Assembly (NCBI GenBank): GCA_017557885.1
Contig: JAFYXV010000013.1
Coordinates: 1 to 49,510, forward strand
Source: a bacterium
GTDB taxonomy: Bacteria; Auribacterota; UBA3054
Length of the DNA: 49,510 nt
Reading direction: 5' to 3'
Shown: piece by piece, positions 26,331-34,887 of the stretch
How positions within the stretch are numbered: position 1 is the first letter of the stretch
Layout: each line of letters begins with the position of its first letter
The notes under the pieces: model-generated
Seen by the model: only the letters and a program-made list of their open reading frames with translations
What the model was told of the DNA's origin: nothing
The model's database searches: none
Translations under genes and position numbers: made by a program

Positions 26331-27710
26331 GTGAACGACTATCAGAGAATGTGGGAGAAAGTCCTGGACCTTGTCCGCCAGACAACGGATCCGATGGTAT
26401 TCTCGGCTTTCTTCTCTTCTGTGCAACCTGTGTCTTTTACAGATGGACTTTTCTCAATTCGTACTAACAATCCGCTGACCGCGGAATATGTGAAGAAGAA
26501 TCTGGGAGCCGTCATCGAGAGCAATCTCTCGAAGGAAGCCCAAAGAAAAGTGACTCTGCAGGTCATCGTGAAAGATGATCCGGAAATAGAAGATGAGCCG
26601 CCTGCTTTCGAGGAGGAGGCCGATGCTTTGCCTGTTCCCGAAACAAAAACGCTGCGCGCCCAGGAACCGCCGAAATTGAACGCCAATTACGTTTTTTCAA
26701 ATTTCATTATCGGCCCTTCCAACCAGTTCGCCCACGCCGCCGCTTACGATGTCGCCCACAATCCGGGAACGTCTTACAATCCGCTTTTCATCTACGGCGG
26801 TTCCGGCCTTGGAAAAACTCACCTTCTGCACGCCATCGGGCATGCGATCTACGAAAGGGACAACAGCAAGCGTATCCTCTACATCACCTGCGAGAACTTC
26901 TGCTCCGATTTCCAGGCCTCTCTTTCCCTGAGGAACAACATCCATTATTTCAGGGAAAAATACCGCTCCAACTACGACGCCATTCTTATAGACGATATCC
27001 AGCATCTTTCCCTAGTGAACAAGACGCAGGAAGAATTCTTCAATCTTTTCGAGTATCTCTATTCCAACAAATGCCAGATCGTCATGACCTGCGACAAGTC
27101 TCCGAAAGATCTGAAGAATATTTCCGAAAGGCTTATCACACGTTTCGAATGGGGCGTGGTGGCGGACATTCAGCCGCCTGATTTTGAGACCAGGCTCGCC
27201 ATCATCAAAAACAAGTGCTTGTCGCTCGGCTTCGACATCGGCGACGACGTGGGCCGTTTCCTGGCCGAGAAGATTCAGAATCACGTCAGGGAAATAGAAG
27301 GCGTTCTGACCAGGCTCAGCATTTACGCGTCTCTTCAGAATCAGCCCATATCCATCAAGCTGGCCAAAGAATGTCTGAAGGAATACACTTCCGACCAGAA
27401 CATCTCCATGGACGTCATCAAGCGCGCCGTGGCCGCTTATTTTGACATCAGCATCGCTGACCTTACTTCCAAGAAGCGTCCGAAAAATATCGCCAAGCCC
27501 AGACAGCTAGCCATGTTCCTCTGCCGCTCCATGACCAACAGCTCCCTTAACGAGATTGCTGCTTCTTTCGGCGGCAAAGACCACACCACCGTGCTCTACG
27601 CCTGCCGCAAGATTGAAGAATGCAAAAACACCGACGACGATCTGAGTTCCCAGATAGACACGCTGAAAAAGTACATCATAAAAAATAGAAGAGAAGAGAT
27701 AGACCACTAA
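26331..27710 (+). CDS. dnaA: Chromosomal replication initiator DnaA
   Basis: A 459-residue initiator. Domain I (about 1-80), short acidic linker (about 85-112), AAA+ domain with Walker A GGSGLGKTH (156-164) and Walker B AILIDDIQHL (about 215-224), and DNA-binding domain IV with the signature GGKDHTTVLYACRKI (about 420-434). It opens oriC by binding DnaA boxes. The GTG start at 26331 follows GTAAGG by 7 bases and matches family N-termini. DnaA boxes lie on both sides of the gene, and a terminator follows. The gene marks the switch in gene orientation of the window. Confidence 0.98.
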   Translation: MNDYQRMWEKVLDLVRQTTDPMVFSAFFSSVQPVSFTDGLFSIRTNNPLTAEYVKKNLGAVIESNLSKEAQRKVTLQVIVKDDPEIEDEPPAFEEEADALPVPETKTLRAQEPPKLNANYVFSNFIIGPSNQFAHAAAYDVAHNPGTSYNPLFIYGGSGLGKTHLLHAIGHAIYERDNSKRILYITCENFCSDFQASLSLRNNIHYFREKYRSNYDAILIDDIQHLSLVNKTQEEFFNLFEYLYSNKCQIVMTCDKSPKDLKNISERLITRFEWGVVADIQPPDFETRLAIIKNKCLSLGFDIGDDVGRFLAEKIQNHVREIEGVLTRLSIYASLQNQPISIKLAKECLKEYTSDQNISMDVIKRAVAAYFDISIADLTSKKRPKNIAKPRQLAMFLCRSMTNSSLNEIAASFGGKDHTTVLYACRKIEECKNTDDDLSSQIDTLKKYIIKNRREEIDH

Positions 27711-27723
27711 CTTTTCTTAAAAG

Positions 27724-27753
27724 ACGGCTCCGAAAAAAGGAGCCGTTTTTTTA
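27724..27753 (+). terminator. Rho-independent terminator of dnaA
   Basis: Stem ACGGCTCC/GGAGCCGT (27724-27731 with 27739-27746), loop GAAAAAA, then a run of T. Confidence 0.92.
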
Positions 27754-27774
27754 TGCCTTTTTTCTCTTCTTCTT

Positions 27775-28065
27775 TTATCTACAACTTACTCACAAATTAC
27801 TAATAAGTAAAAAAAATAGCGATAAGCTGTGAATAAAATGCGAAGAATTTTCCTCAGTTTTCCACATGTTGAAAACCCCCTGCTTTTTTCACTTTTCTAT
27901 TCACAGCTTTTCAACCGCCTTTTAAGTTATAAATATTTATAAAAACCTAACTTATATTTTTATCTACTTAATTCAACAAGCATAATGATAATAATAAATA
28001 TAGATATTTAAAGATTATTTTTTGTTATTGAAGGTGCAAAAACAAAAGCGCTCTTTTTATCAACA
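27775..28065. other. Probable replication origin (oriC) in the dnaA-dnaN spacer
   Basis: The 440-base spacer 27711-28150 holds, besides the dnaA terminator, DnaA-box-like sites TTATCTACA (27775), TTACTCACA (27786), TGTGAATAA in reverse (27828), TTTTCCACA (27858), CTATTCACA (27897) and TTATCAACA (28057), and an AT-rich stretch at about 27915-28030 suited to unwinding. Genes point away on both sides. With the boxes upstream of dnaA this resembles the bipartite origin of Bacillus and Helicobacter. The exact unwinding site is not determined. Confidence 0.7.
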
Positions 28066-28082
28066 GTCTTTTCATAGCTTCC

Positions 28083-28112
28083 TTGTCAGCGGAGAAGAAA
28101 ATATGCTAGAAT
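28083..28112 (+). promoter_or_regulatory. Promoter of dnaN
   Basis: -35 TTGTCA (28083-28088), 18-base spacer ending in TGC, -10 TAGAAT (28107-28112). The leader of about 32 bases is pyrimidine-rich and has no Shine-Dalgarno site. Confidence 0.55.
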
Positions 28113-28150
28113 AGGATAATAAAAATTTAACCTTTTACCTTTTCCCCTTT

Positions 28151-29245
28151 ATGAAATTTACATGCGCTATTTCCGACCTGCGCGACGCCGTGCAGCTTTT
28201 GCAGCCAGTTTGCTCCAATAAACCGGCTTTTCCGATCGTGGCCAACATTCTCATCAAGACCGGCGAAAATTTCGTCGAGCTGGTTGGGACGGACCTGGAC
28301 ATCACCATCAAGACTTCCATTGAAGCGACGGTGGAAAGTCCCGGCGAAACTACCGTTCCCGTCCGCTATATGAGGGACACTTTGGTCAAGATCAAAAACG
28401 TCGCCCAGATCAACGTTGAGGTCGATGACAACAACGTGATCAAAATTACCGCCGGCGAAAGGATCAAATGTAATTTGAGAGGCATGGCGGCCGCTGATTT
28501 CCCGACTTTCCCGGTTTTGAGCGACTGCGAGACCGTGACGATCCCCGTCAAGGAATTCTCGAAGATGTTGCGTTACACCGGCTACGCCATGTCTCATGAC
28601 GAGCAGAGATACATCCTGAACGGCATATGCTTCAGTTTCGGCGAGCAGCTCGACGTGGTGGCCACGGACGGACGCCGTCTGGCGAAATATTCTCTTCCTG
28701 AAGTGAAGAGCGAAAAAGTCAGCCAGATCATCATCCCTACCAAAGCCATCAACATGATGCAGCAGCTTCTCATCGGCGACGATCCCGTGACTGTCCGCTT
28801 CTCCTCCTCCCAGGTCGAGATCACCGTGGGCAAAAACACGCTGGTCGCCAGGTTGATGGACGGCCATTATCCCGATTACAAACAGGTGCTGCCGAAAAAC
28901 AAGAGTTTCTCCCTGACGCTTAATTCCGGAGATTTCTCCAACGCCGTCGAGCTTGCCTCCGTAGTCACCGACAAGAACAAGCAGGGCGTGGTGAAACTGA
29001 GCCTTGCCTCCGGCAAGATGAAAGTTTCCGCCCAGACCGCCGAGATTGGCGAAAACAGTGCGGAACTTGAAACGGAATACGCCGGAGAACCCATGGACAT
29101 TTCCTTCAACCCCGCTTATCTCATGGATGTTTTCCGCAACATTGACGAAACGGAAGTCACCATGGACGTCATCAATCCCATCAGCCCCACTGTCATCAAG
29201 ACCAACGAGAATTTCATCAGCATCATAATGCCGATGCGCTTCTGA
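28151..29245 (+). CDS. dnaN: DNA polymerase III beta subunit (sliding clamp)
   Basis: A 364-residue clamp with the three-domain repeat and family features: MKFTC start, QRYILNGICF, VATDGRRLA (about 170-178), HYPDY (about 240), and the C-terminal IIMPMRF. It tethers polymerase III to DNA. Length is normal. No ribosome-binding site is visible before ATG 28151, only CT-rich sequence. It follows the presumed origin and is followed by a terminator-like hairpin. Confidence 0.98.
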   Translation: MKFTCAISDLRDAVQLLQPVCSNKPAFPIVANILIKTGENFVELVGTDLDITIKTSIEATVESPGETTVPVRYMRDTLVKIKNVAQINVEVDDNNVIKITAGERIKCNLRGMAAADFPTFPVLSDCETVTIPVKEFSKMLRYTGYAMSHDEQRYILNGICFSFGEQLDVVATDGRRLAKYSLPEVKSEKVSQIIIPTKAINMMQQLLIGDDPVTVRFSSSQVEITVGKNTLVARLMDGHYPDYKQVLPKNKSFSLTLNSGDFSNAVELASVVTDKNKQGVVKLSLASGKMKVSAQTAEIGENSAELETEYAGEPMDISFNPAYLMDVFRNIDETEVTMDVINPISPTVIKTNENFISIIMPMRF

Positions 29246-29274
29246 TCTTTCTGGCAAAGCTGAATCAAAAAAGA

Positions 29275-29302
29275 AAGAAGACCGCCGGAAGGCGGTTTTC
29301 TT
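29275..29302 (+). terminator. Probable terminator after dnaN
   Basis: Stem around ACCGCC-GGAA-GGCGGT extended by A/T pairs to 12 bases with one G-U pair; the descending arm is T-rich (GGTTTTCTT). Confidence 0.6.
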
Positions 29303-29340
29303 CTCTCTAACGAAAAAACGCAACATTCCCGCTGCAAAAA

Positions 29341-29628
29341 ATGACAAAGAACCCGTTTAAAAAAAGCGACGAGCTGGTGGAGGATTTTCTGAAAGACATT
29401 CTTGGCGACGAGAAGGGAGCGTTCATAAAGATCAAAAACGGCTGGAAGGAAACAGTCGGCGACGAGCTGGCCAAGCACACCGAGCCGGAGGAATTCAACA
29501 AGGGCGTTCTTTACGTCAAGGTCACAGGAACGATTTGGCGCAAAGAGCTTAAGATGACCGCCGGGAGGAAGGTCGAGCAGGTCCTTGCAGGCAAGTTTCC
29601 CCAGATAAAGAAGGTCGTCTGGCGATGA
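29341..29628 (+). CDS. dciA: DciA-like DUF721 protein
   Basis: A 95-residue DUF721 domain protein. The family motif GWKETVGDELAKHTEP and the strand FNKGVLYVKVTGTIWRKEL are typical. DciA is the widespread loader or operator of the replicative helicase DnaB in bacteria lacking DnaC/DnaI, and its gene is often near dnaA/dnaN, as here. No clear ribosome site precedes ATG 29341. It overlaps the following gene by 4 bases (ATGA). Confidence 0.85.
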   Translation: MTKNPFKKSDELVEDFLKDILGDEKGAFIKIKNGWKETVGDELAKHTEPEEFNKGVLYVKVTGTIWRKELKMTAGRKVEQVLAGKFPQIKKVVWR

Positions 29629-30194
29629 AGGGAAAAATACTGCTGGGCTGTTTCGATGTTTTCCGGGACGAGGATGTCTGCCGTTCCAGGGAAGCGTATT
29701 TTTGGCTCAAGGAAAACAAAAACGACGCTTTCGCCGCCAGGCTCCTGACGGTCGGCTGGGAGGAAAACCGCAGGGAGACGGAAGCGATCGCTCAGGAAGA
29801 CTGGAGAGCCGTGGTGTTTCTGGGCAACGGCCGGGGCGGCGAGCACAAGATAGAAAAGCTTGGCTTGAACGCCCAGGGCACGAACATCCTGGACAACCGG
29901 AACGAAAGGTGCGGCCGGGACGTCATCCTGGAGGAAGGCAAGGCGGCGTATTTTTCTGTTTGGAACACGGAGAAGCTTTTGGAAGAAATGCGCAAAAAAG
30001 CCATCCCCTGCCAGCTCTCCTACTATCCCGGGCTTTTTCTTTGCAACGGATCGCTGTACCGTTCGCTGCACCATGAGAGCGGGAAGAAGGAGAAGCGTCC
30101 GACGCTGCTTATTCACTTAAGCCCGGAGCGGGAAATCGCAAAAGACCTGCCCGGGATCCTGGAGGCTCTGCAGGATTCTCTTGCCGGGATCTAG
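29625..30194 (+). CDS. Pyroglutamyl-peptidase I-like protein (family C15)
   Basis: A 189-residue protein resembling C15 cysteine peptidases that remove N-terminal pyroglutamate. The three expected catalytic residues can be placed: Glu77 in EHKIEKLGLN, Cys140 in YYPGLFLCNGSLYRSLHH and His164 in LLIHLSPERE. It is shorter than typical members (about 200-215) and divergent around the glycine loop (GNGRGGEHK in place of GQAGGR). Coupled by ATGA overlap to dciA, an unexpected partner. A role in peptide recycling is likely from the family; a replication-related role is only suggested by position. Confidence 0.7.
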   Translation: MKGKILLGCFDVFRDEDVCRSREAYFWLKENKNDAFAARLLTVGWEENRRETEAIAQEDWRAVVFLGNGRGGEHKIEKLGLNAQGTNILDNRNERCGRDVILEEGKAAYFSVWNTEKLLEEMRKKAIPCQLSYYPGLFLCNGSLYRSLHHESGKKEKRPTLLIHLSPEREIAKDLPGILEALQDSLAGI

Positions 30195-30229
30195 GCCGGA
30201 AAAAGCTTCCTCCATTATCTGGCGCGATC

Positions 30230-30238
30230 TGCTATAAT
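30230..30238 (+). promoter_or_regulatory. Extended -10 promoter of nadB
   Basis: TGCTATAAT, with the consensus hexamer at 30233-30238. It ends 7 bases before the nadB ATG (30246), so the transcript is predicted to be leaderless. No convincing -35 is seen. Confidence 0.6.
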
Positions 30239-30245
30239 TAATTAT

Positions 30246-31808
30246 ATGAAAGGAAAAAATTACGAAACGGACGTCCTCGTCATCGGCTGCGGAGTCGGCG
30301 GCGCGGTGACGGCTTTGGCGGCGGCCGACAACGGCTGCAAAGTCATCATGCTTTCCCGCAAGGAAGGCGTGGAGGACACCTCCACGGTGCGCGCCCAGGG
30401 CGGCATAATCTACAAAGGAAAACTTCCGCCGGAGGAACTGGGCAAAGACATCCAGACCGCCGGCTGCGGACGCTGCTGGCAGAAAGCCGTGGATCACATG
30501 ACGAAAGTCGGCCCGGAGCTTGTGGACAAATGGCTGGTCCAGCGTTCCGGAGTGAAGTTCGACGAAGGCAAGGACGGCTACGATCTGACCAGGGAAGGCG
30601 GCCACGGGGAGCCCAGGATCGCCCACTGCCGGGACAAAACGGGCTACGACATCGCCCACTGTCTTTTCGACACCGCCAAAAAGCATCCCAACATCACTAT
30701 TTTGGAAGACGCCACGGCCATCGATCTTTTGACCACCTCGCACCATTCCATCGATCCTCAGGATCTTTACACCCCCACGGAGTGTTTCGGGGCTTACGTT
30801 TTGTTAAACAAGCCCCATGAGATCGTCGAGATCTACGCCAAGGAAACGGTCTTGGCCACCGGCGGATTGGGCCGCATTTATCTGCACACCACCAACAACG
30901 AAAGCGCCCGGGGCGACGGCTACGCCATGGCCTACCGCGCCGGCGCCAGGCTCCTCAACATGGAGTTCGTGCAGTTCCATCCCACCACCTTGTACCTTGA
31001 GGGCGCCAGGAATTTCCTGATCACCGAGTCCCTCAGGGGCGAGGGCGCTATATTGAAGGACCGCCACGGCCGCACCTTCGCCGAGCACTACCACGCCATG
31101 GGATCATTGGCCCCCAGGGACATAGTGGCCAGAGCCATCCATCACGAGATGCTGAAAGAACAGCAGAACTGCATGTACCTGGACATCTCCTTCAAGGATA
31201 GCGAGTGGCTGAAGGAGCGTTTCCCCACCATCTACCAGAACTGCCTGCAGTTCGGGATAGACATAACCAAGGAGCCAATCCCCATCGTGCCGGCCGCCCA
31301 CTACTCCTGCGGCGGCGTGCTGGTGGACCTTAAAGCTCGTTCCAGCATCGACAGGCTGCGGGCGGTGGGCGAAGTCAGCTGCACCGGCATCCACGGCGCC
31401 AACAGGCTGGCTTCCACCTCGCTTCTGGAGGCGGTCATCTGGGGCGCCTGCGCCGGCGAGGACATCGCCAGAAGAGTCGCGGAACAGAAGGAGTGGGCTT
31501 TCCCAATTATCAACCAGTGGAAAGAGGAGAACGAGTCCGTGGAGACCGCCATGATCAAGCAGGACTGGATGACCATCCGGCAGACCATGTGGAATTACGT
31601 GGGCCTGGTGAGAAGCCCCAAAAGGCTTCACCGCGCCAAACTGATCCTGAGGGAACTTCAGAACGAGACGGAAACCTTTTACCGCCGGGCAGCGCTGACG
31701 GACATGATCATCGGGCTGCGCAACGGTTTGCAGTCCGCCATGCTGGTCTTGTACTCCGCCATCCTGAATCCCAGGAGCAGCGGATGCCATTACATTGAGA
31801 ACGATTAA
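30246..31808 (+). CDS. nadB: L-aspartate oxidase
   Basis: A 520-residue flavoprotein that oxidises L-aspartate to iminoaspartate, the first step of de novo NAD synthesis. FAD motif DVLVIGCGVGGAVTALAA (about 9-26), then the diagnostic NadB run: MEFVQFHPTTLY, ITESLRGEGA, APRDIVARAI, PAAHYSCGGV and CTGIHGANRLASTSLLEA. The C-terminal helical domain is present. Adenylylsulfate reductase and fumarate reductase subunits were considered, but the NadB-specific motifs decide. nadA and nadC are not in the window; nadD is (18944). No Shine-Dalgarno site; see the promoter 7 bases upstream. Starts a six-gene operon. Confidence 0.93.
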   Translation: MKGKNYETDVLVIGCGVGGAVTALAAADNGCKVIMLSRKEGVEDTSTVRAQGGIIYKGKLPPEELGKDIQTAGCGRCWQKAVDHMTKVGPELVDKWLVQRSGVKFDEGKDGYDLTREGGHGEPRIAHCRDKTGYDIAHCLFDTAKKHPNITILEDATAIDLLTTSHHSIDPQDLYTPTECFGAYVLLNKPHEIVEIYAKETVLATGGLGRIYLHTTNNESARGDGYAMAYRAGARLLNMEFVQFHPTTLYLEGARNFLITESLRGEGAILKDRHGRTFAEHYHAMGSLAPRDIVARAIHHEMLKEQQNCMYLDISFKDSEWLKERFPTIYQNCLQFGIDITKEPIPIVPAAHYSCGGVLVDLKARSSIDRLRAVGEVSCTGIHGANRLASTSLLEAVIWGACAGEDIARRVAEQKEWAFPIINQWKEENESVETAMIKQDWMTIRQTMWNYVGLVRSPKRLHRAKLILRELQNETETFYRRAALTDMIIGLRNGLQSAMLVLYSAILNPRSSGCHYIEND

Positions 31809-31832
31809 CAAAAAACGCCGAGGAAAAACATT

Positions 31833-32984
31833 ATGCACTACCAAATCGCGCCTCACGGCAATGAATTGATAAACCGCGTCCTCACCGGGGCGCAGAGAGA
31901 TTTTTGGCAGGAAAAGGCGGAATCTTTACCCAGCATCACGCTGGATAAGAGAAAAGTTTACGACGTCATGATGATCGCGGACGGCGCCTACAGCCCCCTG
32001 GAGGGCTTCATGGGCTCCGAGGACTACACCAGCGTCCTCAACAAGATGCGTCTGCCCTCCGGCCTGCCCTGGCCCATCCCCATCGTGTTGGGCGTCCATC
32101 CCGACCGGGCCGACGAGTTCGACGTTTACGGTCACATCGCCCTTAAGGACAAGACGGGCCTGACGCTCGCCATCTTGCATCTCACGGAAAAATTCAAAGT
32201 CAACAAGGATCTGGAGCTGGCGAAGATCTACCGCACCACCAATCCGGACCACCCCAGCGTCAAGTATCTTTTGGAAGAGAGAGGCGACGTTTTGCTGGCC
32301 GGCCCCATCGACGTCATCAACCGTCCGGCGGACGACTTCTTCGACACCAACCGCATGACGCCGGCCCAGACCAGGCGCATTTTCAAGGAACACGGCTGGA
32401 GCCGGATCGTGGGCTTCCAGACGCACAATCCCATCCTTAGAAGCCACGAATACATGATCAAGACGGCCCTGGAGCTTTGCGACGGGCTTTTGCTGCACCC
32501 TCTGCGCTCCACGCCGCACGCCAACGCCGTGCCCACGGAGCTCAGGATGAAGTGCTACGAGACTTTCATAGAGAATTACCTTCCCGAGGAGCGGGTGCAG
32601 CTGGCGGTCTTCCCCATGACCCAGCGCTTCGCCGGCCCCAGGGAGACGGTCCTTCACGCCATCGTGCACAAGAATTACGGCTGCTCGCATTTTATCGTGG
32701 GCTACGACCACGCCGGCTGGAAGGATTACTACAACGCCATCGACACCACCAGGATCTTCAGGAATTTCGGGCCTACGGAACTGGGCATCCAGCCCATGTT
32801 CTTCGACAGAGTGGTCTATTGCAAAAAGTGCCACGCCATGGTCACGGCCAAGACCTGCCCCCACAGCAGCGGCGATTATGTCAGCCTTACCTGCACGGAA
32901 GTCAGGGAAATGCGCCAGAAGGGCATGCCCATGCCGGAGGAATTCATCCGTCCCGAGATCGCGGAACTTCTGATGACGAAGTAA
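31833..32984 (+). CDS. sat: Sulfate adenylyltransferase (ATP sulfurylase, Sat type)
   Basis: A 383-residue monofunctional ATP sulfurylase that makes APS from ATP and sulfate. N-terminal PUA-like region (GAYSPLEGFM), active-site QTHNPILRSH (196-205, the HxGH-like loop), GPRETVLHAIVHKNYGCSHF and GYDHAGW are present, with a C-terminal zinc-ribbon-like YCKKCHAMVTAKTCPH. No APS kinase domain is fused. No APS or PAPS reductase gene is near, so its pathway (assimilation or other) is open. GAGGAA precedes ATG 31833. It sits 24 bases after nadB. Confidence 0.93.
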   Translation: MHYQIAPHGNELINRVLTGAQRDFWQEKAESLPSITLDKRKVYDVMMIADGAYSPLEGFMGSEDYTSVLNKMRLPSGLPWPIPIVLGVHPDRADEFDVYGHIALKDKTGLTLAILHLTEKFKVNKDLELAKIYRTTNPDHPSVKYLLEERGDVLLAGPIDVINRPADDFFDTNRMTPAQTRRIFKEHGWSRIVGFQTHNPILRSHEYMIKTALELCDGLLLHPLRSTPHANAVPTELRMKCYETFIENYLPEERVQLAVFPMTQRFAGPRETVLHAIVHKNYGCSHFIVGYDHAGWKDYYNAIDTTRIFRNFGPTELGIQPMFFDRVVYCKKCHAMVTAKTCPHSSGDYVSLTCTEVREMRQKGMPMPEEFIRPEIAELLMTK

Positions 32985-32985
32985 A

Positions 32986-34203
32986 ATGCCGAAGGTCTTT
33001 ACTCACGCGACGGGCTGCAAGATAAGCTACTGCGACACGAAGGAAGCGGAGGAGCTTTTTTGCGCGGCGGGCTGGGAGATCGCCAGGAAGCCGGAAGAAG
33101 CGGATCTTTTTCTTCTGACGGCCTGCACGGTGACCAAGAAAGCGGACGCCGACTTGAGAAAGGCCGCAAGGCAATTGAAAAACAAAAATCCCCGGGCGGA
33201 ACTTTGGATCTACGGCTGCTGGGCCAGGGTCGCGGAAAAGCACGAGCCCCTGGAACGGGCGGACGCGGTCATAAAAAGCAGGGAAGAGCTGAAGGAACGC
33301 TTGGCGAAAAGACAGGGCGAAGCGAAAGCTAAGCCGGAATTGGAAAGGAACAGGCTCTTTGTAAAGATCCAGGACGGCTGCGACCGCTACTGCGCCTACT
33401 GCATCGTGCCCTTCGCACGAGGGAACCCGCAAAGCACCCCTTATGAGGAGATCAAAGCGCGAGTTTTGAAAGCGGCGGCCATCGGCCTCAAGGAATGCGT
33501 GCTCTCCGGGATCCATTTGGCTTCCTGGCGGGACGGCGAAAAAGACATTGCCGACCTTAGCGCCGCGCTGCTTAAGGACACCCCCATTCCCCGCTTGAGA
33601 ATAAGCTCCCTGGACGTGACGGGAGCCGGCGGGAAATTAAGGAAGCTGATGCGGGAGGAGAAAAGGCTCATGCCGCATCTGCACATTCCCCTGCAGTCCG
33701 GCAGCGACCGGGTACTCAGGCTCATGAACCGCCCGCTTTCCCGCGGCCAGCTCATGGACGCCATGCAAGCCTTCCTGGAGGAAGTCCCCTCTATGATGCT
33801 CTCCACGGACATCATCGTGGGCTTCCCGGGCGAAACGGAAGAGGATTTCCAGGAGACCTTGTCCTTCGTAAAGAAGATCCCCTTCGGCAAGATCCACTAT
33901 TTCCCCTATTCCCCCAGGCCCGGAACAGCGGCGGCCCAAAGGATAGCGGATTTCGTTCCGGAAAAAGTGAAAAAGGAACGGGAAGAGAGGCTGCGCCAGG
34001 CGGCGGAAGAGGCGGCCAGGATCTGCCGGGCGCCTTTCCAGGGACAAAGCTTCCAAGTTCTCCTTGAAACTCAAGGACCTTCCGGCTGGCTGGGATTTAC
34101 GGAAAATTACTTAAGGGTCTGCTCCAAGAAGGCAAATCTCAAGGCCAACGAAATAGCGACCCTCACGATAGACGGTAAAGAGACAGAATTTATTCCTCAA
34201 TAA
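32986..34203 (+). CDS. mtaB: tRNA t6A37 methylthiotransferase MtaB
   Basis: A 405-residue radical-SAM methylthiotransferase that converts t6A37 to ms2t6A in tRNA. The N-terminal UPF0004 domain holds the three cluster cysteines (HATGCKISYCD, LTACTVTKKA, IYGCWARV); the radical SAM motif is CDRYCAYCIVP (about 131-141); TDIIVGFPGETEEDF follows. The C-terminal TRAM-like region (about 345-405) is present. MtaB rather than MiaB is chosen from the CDRYCAYCIVP style and length. It starts one base after the sat stop. Confidence 0.92.
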   Translation: MPKVFTHATGCKISYCDTKEAEELFCAAGWEIARKPEEADLFLLTACTVTKKADADLRKAARQLKNKNPRAELWIYGCWARVAEKHEPLERADAVIKSREELKERLAKRQGEAKAKPELERNRLFVKIQDGCDRYCAYCIVPFARGNPQSTPYEEIKARVLKAAAIGLKECVLSGIHLASWRDGEKDIADLSAALLKDTPIPRLRISSLDVTGAGGKLRKLMREEKRLMPHLHIPLQSGSDRVLRLMNRPLSRGQLMDAMQAFLEEVPSMMLSTDIIVGFPGETEEDFQETLSFVKKIPFGKIHYFPYSPRPGTAAAQRIADFVPEKVKKEREERLRQAAEEAARICRAPFQGQSFQVLLETQGPSGWLGFTENYLRVCSKKANLKANEIATLTIDGKETEFIPQ

Positions 34204-34206
34204 GCT

Positions 34207-34887
34207 ATGTGGCAAAAAACCAAAGAAGTTTTAACGGATCTTCTCTACAGAGTGATCTACTTTTTCGGCTGGTGCGGTTTCTGGCTCCTCTTCGGAGTCG
34301 GTCACAGGTACAGCATACACCGCACCGACAGGAAGAAAACTTTGAAGGGCAGGAAGCAGGGAGTGCTCATCGTGGCCAACCACGCCAGCTTCCTGGATCC
34401 CGGGATCGTCGGCATCATCTTTTTCCACCGCATCTGGTACCTGGCCAGACAGTCGCTTTTTGAGAACAGATCCTTTGCCTGGCTCATCACCGCCGTGGGC
34501 GCGCTGCCCATTTCCAGGGAAAAATTAGATCTGGCCACCCTGCGTCAGGTCAAGGCGTACATAGAGCAGGGGCGCGACGTTCTCCTGTTCCCGGAAGGGA
34601 CGAGGACGGAGGACGGCGAGCTTCAGGAAGGCCAGGCCGGCGTCGGCTTCTTCGCAGACAAAGTCAAAGCGGACATCCTGCCCGTTTACGTCAAGGGCTC
34701 CTTCGAGTCCTGGCCCAAGAGCGGGAAATATCATTTCGCCAAGCTTGATTCCATCGTGGGCGATCTTATCCCCTACGAACACTGGCAGACGCTGCCTGCC
34801 GGACGCGAGCGCTACCAGCTCATTGCCGACGGCATCATGGCAAAGCTGGCGGAACTGAAAAAAGAACTGGAAGAGATCAAAAAGTGA
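34207..34887 (+). CDS. plsC: 1-acyl-sn-glycerol-3-phosphate acyltransferase
   Basis: A 226-residue membrane acyltransferase making phosphatidic acid. An N-terminal hydrophobic segment (about 8-30), the catalytic NHASFLDP (H-x4-D, about 58-65), the substrate motif FPEGTRTEDG (about 128-137) and a third motif (VYVKGSFES) are intact. Its stop overlaps the GTG start of fmt (GTGA). Confidence 0.92.
   Translation: MWQKTKEVLTDLLYRVIYFFGWCGFWLLFGVGHRYSIHRTDRKKTLKGRKQGVLIVANHASFLDPGIVGIIFFHRIWYLARQSLFENRSFAWLITAVGALPISREKLDLATLRQVKAYIEQGRDVLLFPEGTRTEDGELQEGQAGVGFFADKVKADILPVYVKGSFESWPKSGKYHFAKLDSIVGDLIPYEHWQTLPAGRERYQLIADGIMAKLAELKKELEEIKK

Noticed and set aside
28127-29347. 406-codon open frame opposite dnaN
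   Set aside because: Antisense shadow of a universally conserved gene.
30246-31808. Adenylylsulfate reductase alpha subunit, because sat follows
   Set aside because: Length and the motifs MEFVQFHPTTLY and GIHGANRLAS are those of L-aspartate oxidase; no beta subunit is present.
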